Shown in pieces: positions 1-8,131 of a stretch of 64,000 nt of DNA. A model generated the notes under the pieces. It was not told where the DNA came from. It did no database searches and was given only the letters and a program-made list of their open reading frames with translations. The DNA is taken from NCBI GenBank assembly GCA_003725745.1, contig RHDP01000001.1, positions 5,931,501 to 5,995,500 of the forward strand. The letters are read 5' to 3'. Each line of letters begins with the position of its first letter. Position 1 is the stretch's first letter. The translations under genes and the position numbers were made by a program. This DNA is from Streptomyces sp. I6. Lineage in GTDB: Bacteria > Actinomycetota > Actinomycetes > Streptomycetales > Streptomycetaceae.

Positions 1-286
1 GGTCGGGGAAGATCGCCTCTTCCTTGGAGCGGAAGTGCCGGAAGAAGGTGCGCCGGGCGACCCCGGCCGCCGCAGCGATCTCGTCGACCGTCGTCGCCTC
101 GTATCCCTTGGTCGCGAACAGCTCCATCGCCGCGGCGGCCAGCTCCCGGCGCATCTTGAGCCGCTGGGCGGCCGCGCGGCTGCCCGCGGCGCTCTCGGGG
201 GCGTCGGACGTGGCGGGCGCGGAGGAGGTCCGGGCGGTGCGTCGGCGGGCGTCAGCGGGCTGGGGCATGCCCTGAACGTACTGCAT
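1..286 (-). CDS. TetR-family transcriptional regulator, N-terminal part
   Basis: The gene runs off the left edge, leaving about 95 residues. They hold the DNA-binding half of a TetR repressor: the helix LFATKGYEATTVDEIA, the turn AAAGVARRTFF with RHFRSKEEAIF after it, preceded by a disordered Ala/Ser/Arg-rich tail of about 30 residues. The ligand-binding domain that would reveal the inducer lies outside the window. Two in-frame ATGs (bases 286 and 268) are possible and neither has a clear ribosome site, so the start is uncertain. It lies 276 bp downstream of the 3-hydroxyacyl-CoA dehydrogenase gene on the same strand; control of that acyl-CoA gene is plausible but inferred. Confidence 0.85.
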   Translation of the reverse strand, partial: MQYVQGMPQPADARRRTARTSSAPATSDAPESAAGSRAAAQRLKMRRELAAAAMELFATKGYEATTVDEIAAAAGVARRTFFRHFRSKEEAIFPD

Positions 287-562
287 CCGCGCAGGGGGCT
301 GCGCCTTCGGGGCGGGCCGCCCACTCCGTCCAGCAGCCCGCCCCACGCCGGGCGGCCGGCGCCGGAGCCCGCGGGTTCGCGGGCCGGTGACGGCCGCCCG
401 GCCGCGTTCCCCTCGACGCGTCCGGCGCCTCCCCCATGGCCCTTCAGACGGGGGAGGGGCCCGGAGCGCCCGCCTTCCTCGCCGTGCCCCGCTCCGCCCT
501 CGGCCCGCTCCGTGACCCGCGCTCCCCGCCGTCGGCCGTCCGCTCCGTGCGCGTCGCCGGAA

Positions 563-2344
563 TCAGCGCCGGGCATATTCGCGGAAGCCGCGCCCCGTCT
601 TGCGCCCGAGGCAGCCCGCGGCCACAAGGTGCTCGAGCAGCGGCGCCGGGGCCAGCCCCGGGTCGCGGAACTCCCGGTGCAGCACGTTCTCGATGGCGAG
701 GGAGACGTCGAGACCGACCACGTCGAGCAGTTCGAAGGGCCCCATCGGGTATCCGCCGCCGAGCTTCATCGCCGCGTCGATGTCGTCGAGCGACGCGTAG
801 TGCTCCTGCACCATCTTGATCGCGTTGTTGAGGTACGGGAACAGCAGCGCGTTCACGATGAAGCCCGCGCGGTCACCGCAGTCCACCGGGTGCTTCCTGA
901 TCCGCTCCGTCACTCCGCGGACCGTGGTGTGGACGTCGTCCGAGGTCAGGACCGTACGGACCACCTCGACCAGCTTCATGGCCGGGGCCGGGTTGAAGAA
1001 GTGCATTCCGATGACGTCCTGGGGCCGCGAGGTGGCGCGGGCACAGGCGACGACGGGCAGCGAGGACGTCGTGGTGGCCAGGACCGCTCCCGGCTTGCAG
1101 ACCTTGTCGAGCGTCGCGAACAGCTGCCGCTTGACCTCCAGGTCCTCCGCGACGGCCTCCAGCGCCAGATCGACCTCGGCGAACGCGTCCAGCGAGCCGG
1201 CCGGCGTGATCCGCGCCAGCGTCCCCTCCCGGGCCTCGGCGGTCATCCGGCCCTTGTCGACGGAGCGCGAAAGCGACGCGGCGATACGGGACTTGGCGGC
1301 CTCGGCCTTCTCCTGGCCGCGGGCGGCGAGGACCACGTCGTACCCGGCCTTCGCGAACACCTCCGCGATACCGCTCGCCATCGTGCCGGAGCCGGCCACA
1401 CCGACCGATGCGACCGGACGGCCGCCGGCGGACGAGCCGGACTCCGGCGGCGTCAGCGCGTCGGGGACGACCGTGCCGCTGCCTTGGGCCTCGTAGGTGT
1501 AGAAGCCGCGGCCCGACTTGCGGCCGGTCAGCCCCGCCTCGCTGAGCTGCTTCAGGATCGGCGCGGGGGCGTGCAGCCGGTCGTGGGACTCGGCGTACAT
1601 GGCATCGAGGACGGTGCGGGCCGTGTCGACGCCGATCAGGTCGAGAAGTGCCAGCGGGCCCATCGGCAGCCCGCACCCCAGCCTCATCGCGGCGTCGATG
1701 TCCTCGCGGGAGGCGTACCTCGACTCGTACATGGCGGCGGCCTGGTTGAGGTAGCCGAAGAGCAGCCCGTCCGCGACGAAGCCGGGCCGGTCGCCGACGG
1801 CGACCGGCTCCTTGCCGAGGTCCCGGGCGAGCGCGGTGACGGCTGCCACGGCCTGCGGGGCGGTCAGCACCGAGGAGACCACCTCGACCAGGCGCATCGC
1901 GGGGGCCGGGTTGAAGAAGTGCATGCCCAGGACCCGCTCGGGGCGGGCCGAATCGGCGGCGAGCCGGGTCACCGACAGCGCGTTGGTGCCGGTGGCCAGG
2001 ATCGTCTCCGGGCGGACGACGGCGTCGAGCTCCCGGAAGACCTGCTGCTTCAGCTCGTACGACTCGGGCACGACCTCGATCACCAGGTCGGCCTCGGCGG
2101 CCGCCCGGAGTTCGGAGAAGGTGCGGAAGCGGGCCAGGACGTCCCGCCGCTCCTCCTCGGTGAGGCGCTCACGCCGCACGGCGCGTGCGGTGGACGCTTC
2201 GAGGGTGGAGACGGCGTGGCGTGCCGCGGCCTCGCTGACGTCGATGCCGATGACCTCGCGCCCGGCGCGGGCGAGCACCTCGGCGATTCCGGTGCCCATG
2301 GTGCCGAGACCGACGACGGCGATGGTGGAGAGAGAGGTGTCCAT
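563..2344 (-). CDS. Two-copy 3-hydroxyacyl-CoA dehydrogenase
   Basis: The 593-residue protein is two complete 3-hydroxyacyl-CoA dehydrogenase units in tandem. Each has an NAD-binding Rossmann motif (VVGLGTMG with glycines at 12, 14 and 17; GVAGSGTMASG at about residue 320) and the catalytic-histidine segment GMHFFNPAPAM, followed by the helical C-terminal domain. No enoyl-CoA hydratase domain is present, so it resembles the PaaH/3-hydroxybutyryl-CoA dehydrogenase type rather than FadB. It should interconvert 3-hydroxyacyl-CoA and 3-oxoacyl-CoA with NAD in fatty-acid, butyrate or aromatic-ring catabolism. The ATG at 2344 is chosen because GGAG lies about 8 nt upstream and the Rossmann fold begins at once; upstream in-frame codons extend the frame without homology. 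Substrate chain length cannot be read from sequence. Confidence 0.9.
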   Translation of the reverse strand: MDTSLSTIAVVGLGTMGTGIAEVLARAGREVIGIDVSEAAARHAVSTLEASTARAVRRERLTEEERRDVLARFRTFSELRAAAEADLVIEVVPESYELKQQVFRELDAVVRPETILATGTNALSVTRLAADSARPERVLGMHFFNPAPAMRLVEVVSSVLTAPQAVAAVTALARDLGKEPVAVGDRPGFVADGLLFGYLNQAAAMYESRYASREDIDAAMRLGCGLPMGPLALLDLIGVDTARTVLDAMYAESHDRLHAPAPILKQLSEAGLTGRKSGRGFYTYEAQGSGTVVPDALTPPESGSSAGGRPVASVGVAGSGTMASGIAEVFAKAGYDVVLAARGQEKAEAAKSRIAASLSRSVDKGRMTAEAREGTLARITPAGSLDAFAEVDLALEAVAEDLEVKRQLFATLDKVCKPGAVLATTTSSLPVVACARATSRPQDVIGMHFFNPAPAMKLVEVVRTVLTSDDVHTTVRGVTERIRKHPVDCGDRAGFIVNALLFPYLNNAIKMVQEHYASLDDIDAAMKLGGGYPMGPFELLDVVGLDVSLAIENVLHREFRDPGLAPAPLLEHLVAAGCLGRKTGRGFREYARR

Positions 2345-2613
2345 CACGGGACTCCAGGAGTGAGTGACGACTGAGGGAGGGCGTGCTCCGCGGGGCGCGG
2401 CGCGGCGGTCCACGAGAACGGACCGCAGCGAGCGCGGCGCTCGCGGTATGCGTGTCGCGATGAAGGAGGCGACGGACCCTGTCCCGGAGTCACGCCGTAC
2501 TGCACTGCCGAACCGACCGGCTCTCCCGGGCCGCACGGCCTGGGAGCCACCCCCTCGGCGGCTGCGTCACCAGGCCGCCGAGAGCAGAGCGGGTGTTGCC
2601 CGCTCACCTGAGA

Positions 2614-2630
2614 TTAACTCGCGGGTAACG
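2614..2630. promoter_or_regulatory. Candidate repressor dyad upstream of the dehydrogenase
   Basis: The gap 2345-2919 has no gene. Within it an AT-richer patch carries an imperfect dyad with core ACTCGCGGGT (2617-2626) flanked by TTA and AAC. It is 270 bp upstream of the dehydrogenase start and about 290 bp before the HEAT-repeat gene. Dyads with a CGCG centre are common TetR-type operators in actinobacteria, so the adjacent TetR protein is a candidate binder; this is inference. Confidence 0.3.
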
Positions 2631-2907
2631 AGCGCGCCAGCCCTCCGCGGATGTGACTTCCGCCGCCACCCGATGAACCGCGCCGGGTGAAGACGATGCG
2701 GCTGCGCGCACAGCGGCGAGACGGCGGGCAGGCACACACGAAGCGCCCTGCCGGGGACGGGCCGCGGTCCCGGTGCGCTCCCGGCCCCGCGGTGCGCCGG
2801 GGAACGGGCTCCGGCCGGGCAGTGGGCCGGCACCCGGCACCGCCGGGCCGCACCCCGGCCGGGGACGGCGTTCCGCGAAGGGCTCCACCAGCCCGGCGCA
2901 TGCCCCA

Positions 2908-2913
2908 TAGGCT
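2908..2913 (+). promoter_or_regulatory. -10 box of a leaderless promoter
   Basis: TAGGCT lies 6 nt before the ATG at 2920 and there is no ribosome-binding site. This spacing puts the transcription start at or next to the start codon, the usual arrangement for leaderless actinobacterial mRNAs. Confidence 0.45.
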
Positions 2914-2919
2914 GATCGC

Positions 2920-3495
2920 ATGGAAGCGGATCTCGAGGATCTGACCCGCCGTACACGCCGCGAGCTGACCGGGCCGGCGGACGAGGAACTGCACCGGCGG
3001 CTGACCGCCATCGCGGATCCCGACGCCCTGGCCACCGTGCTCACCCAGTCGCATCTGCCGCTGTGGGCGCGGGAGATAGCCGCCTTCCGGCTCGGCTGCG
3101 CCGGAGACCGCCGTTCCTTCGAACCCCTGGTACTGCTGCTCAACCACCGCGATCCGGATCGCTGCCTCTCCGCCTCGTACGCTCTGGGCAGGCTCGGCGA
3201 CCCCCGGACCGCGGCGGCCGCTGCCGCTCTCGCCACCAACGAACTGCGCGTGGCCTACGCCATCACCCCCGTGCGGCTCCTCACCACCCTGCGTGCGCCC
3301 GAGTCCGTCCCGGCGCTCGTCACCGTCCTCGGCAGGAGACTCGCCCCCGGCGACCCGCACTGGCGCGTCGCCCTCGCCTGCGTGGAAGGGCTGGGCGCAC
3401 TCGCCGACCGGCGCGCACGCCAGGTCCTGGAGGCGGCCCGGTCTCACCCCCGCCTGTCCGCTGCCGCTTCCGCGGCACTCAGCCGCCTGCGGTAA
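2920..3495 (+). CDS. HEAT-repeat protein
   Basis: This 191-residue cytoplasmic protein is almost wholly alpha-helical and built from HEAT-like repeats, seen in SFEPLVLLLNHRDPDRC, SASYALGRLGDPRTAAAAA and SVPALVTVLGRRLAPGD, each pairing a Leu/Ala-rich helix with an xGDxR-type turn. There are no signal peptide, membrane helices or catalytic motifs. HEAT repeats usually make protein-protein scaffolds, so a docking or regulatory role is the most that can be said. The ATG is supported by a -10 box 6 nt upstream and by the absence of any ribosome site, i.e. a leaderless message. Its last 52 bases overlap the convergent acetyltransferase gene. Confidence 0.75.
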   Translation: MEADLEDLTRRTRRELTGPADEELHRRLTAIADPDALATVLTQSHLPLWAREIAAFRLGCAGDRRSFEPLVLLLNHRDPDRCLSASYALGRLGDPRTAAAAAALATNELRVAYAITPVRLLTTLRAPESVPALVTVLGRRLAPGDPHWRVALACVEGLGALADRRARQVLEAARSHPRLSAAASAALSRLR

Positions 3496-4061
3496 CGCAC
3501 CTCGGGCACCATGACGCCGCCCGCCTCGAACAGCTCCTCCGCTCCGTCGGGCGCGAACCCCGCCTTCTCGTAGAAGCGGCGCGCCCGCCGGTTCCCCTTC
3601 AGCACCCACAGCAGCAGCGCGGGTCGGCCCTCCGACTCCGCCCGTGCCACCAGGGCGTCCATCAGCACGCGCCCCACGCCGGTGCCGATCCGCTCCGGCC
3701 GTACGTAGAGCGCGTACACCTCGCCGCCGTCGGCGGTCCCGCCCTCACCGCGGTACGGCCCGCAGCACCCCCAGCCCGCCAGCTCGCCGTCGGCCTCTGC
3801 GACCAGATGCACCACGCCGGTGCCGTCGGCGGCGGCCAGGCGTGCTCCGAGCCACTCGGCGTCCGCCGCCCGGTCCATCGCCTCCAGGTACGAGCGCGGA
3901 ATCAGCCCCGCGTAGGCGTGCCGCCAGCCGCTGACCCGGACGGCGGCGACCGCCTCGCAGTCGGCGCCGCTCATCTCGCGGACGACGACGCCCGCGCGGC
4001 CCGCCGGCCCGGTGGTACACGCGTCCCCGGCTGCGTGGAGGGGGGTGTGACGGGTGCTCAC
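3444..4061 (-). CDS. GNAT-family N-acetyltransferase
   Basis: The 205-residue protein carries a GNAT domain from about residue 25 (VVVREMSGADCEAVAAVR) to 190. The acetyl-CoA pyrophosphate loop is YVRPERIGTGVGRVLM, and NRRARRFYEKAGF is the conserved C-terminal motif B. It should transfer acetyl from acetyl-CoA to an amine on an unknown small molecule or peptide. It is cytoplasmic, with no transmembrane segment. The frame opens with an ATG at 4061, but a start nearer residue 25 cannot be excluded because the first 24 residues are outside the domain. It converges on and overlaps the HEAT-repeat gene by 52 bases. Confidence 0.8.
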   Translation of the reverse strand: MSTRHTPLHAAGDACTTGPAGRAGVVVREMSGADCEAVAAVRVSGWRHAYAGLIPRSYLEAMDRAADAEWLGARLAAADGTGVVHLVAEADGELAGWGCCGPYRGEGGTADGGEVYALYVRPERIGTGVGRVLMDALVARAESEGRPALLLWVLKGNRRARRFYEKAGFAPDGAEELFEAGGVMVPEVRYRRRLSAAEAAADRRG

Positions 4062-4098
4062 AGGGCTGATGGGGCTCGCGTGGCCATACGGCTCGCGT

Positions 4099-4202
4099 TG
4101 CTTATGGGGTTCTCAGGGCTCATGGGGCTCATGGGGCTCATGGGATTCACAGGGCTCATGGGGCTCATGGGGCTCATGGGATTCACAGGGCTCATGGGGC
4201 TG
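4099..4202. repeat. 36-bp tandem repeat built of 9-mers
   Basis: A 36-bp unit made of three CTCATGGGG-type 9-mers plus TTCACAGGG occurs twice exactly (4119-4154 and 4155-4190), followed by part of a third; degenerate 9-mers extend to about 4099. Because the unit is a multiple of three, an open frame with repeated Leu-Met-Gly runs through it, but no gene is indicated. It fills the gap between the acetyltransferase start and the S33 peptidase stop. Confidence 0.9.
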
Positions 4203-4303
4203 ATCCTCGCGCACACCGAGACGGGGCACCTCCCGTTTCCCGCCGGCGGTACCGGGCCCGCGACGGCCCGGTACCGCGGTGGGGCCGGGGGCGCCCCGTC
4301 ACC

Positions 4304-5893
4304 TCAGCCGCGGTGGCCGAGGATTTGGTACGGCGCGGCGCCGGCCCGGACGGCCTCCGGCGCACCCGTGCGGATGTCCTGCCTCAGCGGACTCGGCTCC
4401 TTCCCCGGCGCGCAGAACGCGTCCGCCTCGCCCGCGGGTGCGGCCGGAGGGAGCTTTCCGGTGGCCAGATAGTCCGTCACATGGCGGTCCATGCAGGCGT
4501 TTCCGCTCAACGAGGTGGCGTGGTTGCCGCCGCCGCGCTCGACGACGAGCCGGGAACCCCGCAGCTTGCGGTGAACGGTGACGGCCCCCTCGTAGGGGGT
4601 CGCGGCGTCGTCCGTGGCCTGGAGGATCAGTACCGGCGGCAGCGCGTCGTTGGTGACGTCCGTCGGTCCGAGGGGCGCGACGGGCCAGAACAGGCACGGA
4701 GCGTTGTACCAGACGTTGTTCCAGGTGGAGAACGGGGCCTTGGCGTGGGACGCCTGGTTGGCCAGGCGCCAGGTGCCCCAGTTCCGGGGCCACGCGGCGT
4801 CCCCGCACTGCACGGCCGCGTAGGCGGAGTAGGCGTTGTCGCCCTCCCGGTCGACCGCGGCGAAGGCCCGGTACACCTCCAGGAGCGGCCTGGTGTCCCT
4901 ACCGCGGGCGAACGCCGAGAACGCGTCCGCGAGATACGGCCAGAAGCCGTTGTGGTAGCCGCCCGGCAGGAACGTGTCCTCGAGTTCGGCCGGGCCGATC
5001 TCGCCTCCGGCGGGCGTCTCGGCGAGGGCCGCGCGCATCGCGTACCACGCGGCTTCCACCCGGGCCGGGTCACTGCCCAGCCGGTATGTCGTGTGGTGCT
5101 TCGCCACCCAGGCGGCGAAGGCCTTGTGCCGTGCGTCGAAACCCTGGTTCTGAGCCAGGTTGGCGCGGTACCAGACCGCGTCCGGGTCGACCACTGAGTC
5201 CAGCACCGCGCGCCGCACGCGCCCGGGGAAGTACTTCGCGTACACGGCTCCGAGGTAGGTGCCGTAGGAGTAGCCGAGGTAGTTGATTCTCGCGGCCCCC
5301 AGGGCCTCCCGGATGAGGTCGAGGTCCTTCGCCATGCTGACCGTGTTCACATGGGGCAGCAGTTCTGGGTGCCGGGTCGCGCACCCCAGCGCGAAGGAGC
5401 GGGCCCGGGACAGGTTCGCCAGCTCGGCCTTGCGGTCGCGCGGCAGCGAGTCGGGGCGCACCGGGGCGAAGTGGCCGGGGCGGCAGTCGAGCGCCGGCCG
5501 TGACCGGCCCACACCCCGGGGGTCGAAACCGACCACGTCGTACTGCGCCGCCAGACTCGCGGGCAGGGAGGCGGCCACGAAGCCCGCGGTCTTCAGCCCG
5601 GACGCGCCCGGCCCGCCGGGGTTGACCAGCAGGGGACCCTGGAAGGTCCTCGCCGTGTGCCGGATCCGCGAGAGCGCGAGCGTGATCTTCGTGCCCTGAG
5701 GGTCGCCGTGGTCCAACGGCACCTGGAGTGATGCGCATTCCAGCCTCGGGTGCTCCTCGGTCGCACAGCCGGTCCACTCCAGCGCAGCGGAGCGCGTGGC
5801 CACGGGGCCCGCGTTCGCTGCGGAGGGCAGACCGGTCACCAGTCCGGCCACCGTCGCCCCCATCGCGACCAGCACTCCTGCCCGTCTGTTCAC
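4304..5893 (-). CDS. Secreted S33-family tripeptidyl aminopeptidase
   Basis: The 529-residue precursor has an N-terminal signal peptide (basic MNRRAG, a hydrophobic stretch to residue about 25, then SAANA-GP). The mature part is an alpha/beta hydrolase of the tripeptidyl aminopeptidase/SlpD-SlpE group. The oxyanion motif LLVNPGGPGASG is followed by DVVGFDPRGVGRS, the nucleophile elbow GYSYGTYLG, the acid loop LQATDDAATP and the catalytic His in GGGNHATS, together with the C-terminal TAP-like domain. It should remove tripeptides from extracellular peptides. The GTG start at 5893 is supported by GGGAGGA 4-5 nt upstream. It is monocistronic; a GAAA-loop hairpin lies 84 bp upstream. Confidence 0.9.
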   Translation of the reverse strand: MNRRAGVLVAMGATVAGLVTGLPSAANAGPVATRSAALEWTGCATEEHPRLECASLQVPLDHGDPQGTKITLALSRIRHTARTFQGPLLVNPGGPGASGLKTAGFVAASLPASLAAQYDVVGFDPRGVGRSRPALDCRPGHFAPVRPDSLPRDRKAELANLSRARSFALGCATRHPELLPHVNTVSMAKDLDLIREALGAARINYLGYSYGTYLGAVYAKYFPGRVRRAVLDSVVDPDAVWYRANLAQNQGFDARHKAFAAWVAKHHTTYRLGSDPARVEAAWYAMRAALAETPAGGEIGPAELEDTFLPGGYHNGFWPYLADAFSAFARGRDTRPLLEVYRAFAAVDREGDNAYSAYAAVQCGDAAWPRNWGTWRLANQASHAKAPFSTWNNVWYNAPCLFWPVAPLGPTDVTNDALPPVLILQATDDAATPYEGAVTVHRKLRGSRLVVERGGGNHATSLSGNACMDRHVTDYLATGKLPPAAPAGEADAFCAPGKEPSPLRQDIRTGAPEAVRAGAAPYQILGHRG

Positions 5894-5976
5894 ATGTCCT
5901 CCCGGATGGCGGGGCGCGCCCGGGCGGCAGGCCCCGGGGCAGACTTCCCCGATGCCATCCGTTATGGACGGGTTCG

Positions 5977-5992
5977 CGGGTCGAAAGACCCG
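5977..5992. terminator. GAAA-tetraloop hairpin
   Basis: CGGGTC-GAAA-GACCCG is a perfect 6-bp stem with a stable GNRA-type loop, followed on the + strand by TTT. It lies between the S33 peptidase start and the 3' end of the radical-SAM remnant on the minus strand and may have terminated transcripts from the latter. Confidence 0.45.
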
Positions 5993-6142
5993 TTTGGTGA
6001 GGTTCTCTTACGCGCCTGAGGGGCGCGATGGGTGCGAGATCCGGGCGTCACGACGGGCTCCACGGGCTCCACCAGCTCTACGGGGGCGAGGGGCGTGAAG
6101 TGCGGGACGGGCGCGACAGGGGCGACGGGGGCCGAGGGGTGA

Positions 6143-6281
6143 GACGGGCACGACAGTGGCGAGGTGCGAGGTGCGAGGTGCGAGGTGCGGGACGGGCGCG
6201 ACAGTGGCGAGGCGCGAGGCGCGAGGGGAGGTGCGAGGTGCGAGGGGCGAGGTGCGAGGCGCGGGACGGGCGCGAGACGCG
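6143..6281. repeat. GAGGTGC-type 7-mer repeat tract
   Basis: Dozens of GAGGTGC/GAGGCGC 7-mers are interspersed with two copies of a longer unit GACGGGCRCGACAGTGGC. The tract follows the end of the radical-SAM remnant. With the flanking stretch 5894-6142 it forms about 400 bp with no gene. Confidence 0.85.
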
Positions 6282-6305
6282 GGGCAGGTGGCCCGAACGG
6301 CGCCG

Positions 6306-6863
6306 GAGCAGGGTGAGCCGGGTGGGCGGAGGCTCGGCGCCGGAGTCGTCGGGCGGGGCCGGCATACGCCTCGGCGTGCCCCGGCGCCCCGGTCCGAAGG
6401 TGAATTCCGTGACCGGCTCGTCCACATGGCGGGTGATGCGCCGCTGATACCACTCGGGTGCGTAGGCGCCCTCCACGCCCTCCGCGAAGAGCCGTTCGTA
6501 CCGCCGCACCAGATGCGGATGCCCGCGCGCCAGCCAGCCCATGAACCACTCGCGCCCCCCCGGCCGCAGATGCAGTACGAGGGGCGCCACGGACGTCGCC
6601 CCGGTCGAGGCGACCGCCGGTACGGTGGCGCGCAGCTGGTCCGGGTGGTCGCTCAGGAAGGGGATGACCGGGGCCATCAGCACCGAGCAGCCTATGCCGT
6701 GGTCGGCGAACGTACGGACCACGTCGAGGCGCCGCTCCGGCGCCGGTGTGCCCCGGCTCCACGGACCGCCACGGCTCGCGATCGGTGAAGCCGGCCGACA
6801 CGGAGACGCCGACCTTGGCCACGTGTGCGGCCTGGAGGAGCAGGTCCAGGTCGCGCAGGACGC
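6306..6863 (-). pseudogene. Remnant of an Rv2578c-type radical SAM protein (C-terminal half)
   Basis: The minus strand encodes a run matching the C-terminal half of Rv2578c-family radical SAM proteins, which are related to spore photoproduct lyase: LRDLDLLLQAAHVAKVGVSV, then AGFTDREPWRSVEPG, LDVVRTFADHGIGC, LMAPVIPFLSDHPDQL and APEWYQRRITR. The N-terminal half with the CxxxCxxC iron-sulfur motif is missing; homology stops at about 6863, exactly where an IS5-type transposase tail begins on the other strand. The frame also changes at a G/C run near 6751-6754 by one extra base. It cannot make a working enzyme. Confidence 0.75.
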
Positions 6864-6935
6864 AAAGCCGAGCACTTCCTCGCCTTCACCAGCATCGCCT
6901 GCACCCTCATCTGCTATCGGCGGCTCGTCTGCTGA
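6864..6935 (+). mobile_element. IS5-type transposase C-terminal remnant
   Basis: Read on the + strand this encodes KAEHFLAFTSIACTLICYRR followed by LVC and a stop, which matches the C-terminus of IS5-family DDE transposases, where a histidine/phenylalanine helix precedes an Ile-Cys-x-Arg-Arg-Leu end. Only 23 codons survive and no terminal inverted repeat is visible beyond the stop. It joins two unrelated truncated genes and so marks an IS-mediated deletion. A shorter match could be coincidental, but its position exactly at the truncation point argues against that. Confidence 0.55.
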
Positions 6936-7173
6936 CGTGGGTCTGCAGCAGTCCCATCGCCAGGCCGTGGCCGTAGTGATCGGCCAGGCCCAAGGGCGTG
7001 CGGCCTTCCGGGTCTGCGAGTTCCGGATCAGCCCCGAGGGCCGGCAACACAGCCGTGGTGTGCACGGTCAAAGGCTGACCGCTCTGCAAGGAGCCGTCGC
7101 ACTCGACGTCGATCGCATGTGTCGGCAGCGTCATGCCGCTGAAGACCTCATCAGGATCGGACCCGGCGGCCAT
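6936..7173 (-). pseudogene. Ankyrin-repeat protein fragment
   Basis: From an ATG at 7173 the minus strand reads MAAGSDPDEVFSGM, then the ankyrin consensus LGADPELADPEGRTPLGLAD and HYGHGLAMGLLQTHV. Roughly one and a half ankyrin repeats remain before the sequence passes into the IS5-type tail, where the frame ends by chance at 6907. Intact ankyrin proteins of this kind have several repeats, so this is a truncated remnant. It follows moaE by about 50 bp on the same strand. Confidence 0.55.
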
Positions 7174-7222
7174 GGCGGGGGTGCGTCGCCCGGCCGGGCG
7201 GTGGGAGCAGTTCCACCGTCTG

Positions 7223-7623
7223 TCAAGGGCGCATCCCCAACCATTCGGCCCCGTCCGGTGAGATCTCCTTCTTCCAGATCGGTACCTCTTCCTTGAGCAG
7301 TTCGATGCACATACGGGCGGCAGCGAAGGCCTCCGCGCGGTGCGGGGCGGACGCGGCCAGTACCACCGCCGCATCGCCGACCTGCAACTCCCCGGTCCGG
7401 TGGGAGACGGCGACCCTGGCCCCCGAGCGGACTGCTCGCAGCGGTCGATGACGGAGTTCAGGGCCCGCAGCGCCATGGCGGAGTACGCCTCGTAGTGCAG
7501 TTCGGTGACTTCGTGGCCGTCGTTCGCGTCGCGTACGGTGCCGACGAAGGCCACCACAGCCCCCTGCCCGGGGCCGGTTACCGCGTCGACCAGGGGGTCG
7601 AGGCGCAGCGGCTCGTCCGTCAC
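7223..7623 (-). CDS. moaE: Molybdopterin synthase catalytic subunit MoaE (frame broken once)
   Basis: MoaE uses the MoaD thiocarboxylate to put the dithiolene sulfurs on precursor Z. The start region reads [15 protein letters not shown], then [19 protein letters not shown] and [13 protein letters not shown], the family hallmarks; after a break the other frame gives [30 protein letters not shown] and [12 protein letters not shown] with stop at 7223. The break is one missing base in the C run 7420-7424 (+ strand). The GTG start overlaps the moaD stop as GTGA. When the moaD break is also repaired, the two reading frames join without a stop, as in MoaX-type fusions. Confidence 0.8.
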
Positions 7624-7892
7624 GACGCAGTAGCGGTCCGATCCTCCGGCGATCGGGGGATCAGCGCCACGGTGTCCCCCGTACTCAGCACGTGCCCGGA
7701 GGCGGCGAACTCCTCGTTCACGGCGATCCTGATGCGCTCCCGGATCGGTACGAACGGCGGGTGGCGTTCACCGATCCGTTCCACCAGGTCGGCCACGGTG
7801 GCGCCGGAGGCGAGCGAGAAGTGCTCCTCGCGGGCCTGGACGTACATCTCCCGCAGGATGCCGAAGTACAGTACCTGGACGTCGGTTCCCAT
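7620..7892 (-). CDS. moaD: Molybdopterin synthase sulfur carrier MoaD (frame broken before GG)
   Basis: The ubiquitin-like small subunit of molybdopterin synthase: [33 protein letters not shown] and GDTVALIP. As read, the protein ends [11 protein letters not shown] and lacks the C-terminal Gly-Gly that is adenylated and thiocarboxylated. Restoring one base in the 5-base run at 7655-7659 gives IPPIAGG and then runs straight on through SDRYCVV into MoaE. The ATG at 7892 is preferred over the one at 7898 because AGGAGG sits 7 nt before it. It is part of the moaA-pterin dehydratase-moaD-moaE series on the minus strand; 239 bp of non-coding sequence separate it from the dehydratase gene. Confidence 0.75.
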   Translation of the reverse strand: MGTDVQVLYFGILREMYVQAREEHFSLASGATVADLVERIGERHPPFVPIRERIRIAVNEEFAASGHVLSTGDTVALIPRSPEDRTATAS

Positions 7893-8131
7893 GATCATTC
7901 CTCCTGGTTGCCGCCCGTGGGCCGACCGGAGCCGCGACGACGAACACGGCGGACCGACGGTCTCCCGCACGGGCCGTCGGTACGGTCATCGGCACGGTCA
8001 TCGGCGGCACGGTCTCCCCCGCGGTCTCCGCCGCGGTCTCCGCCCGGTCATCCGCACTGCCGGTGGCATCGAGTCTCCGGGCCGAGCCCCGGCCGCCCGT
8101 GCGCGTCAGGGCCGCGGAGTCCCCGCAGCGC

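Noticed and set aside
6143..6281. Proteins predicted across the GAGGTGC repeat tract
   Set aside because: The frames consist only of repeated Ala-Pro-Arg-His or Gly-Ala-Arg units produced by the DNA repeat, with no ribosome site or homology.
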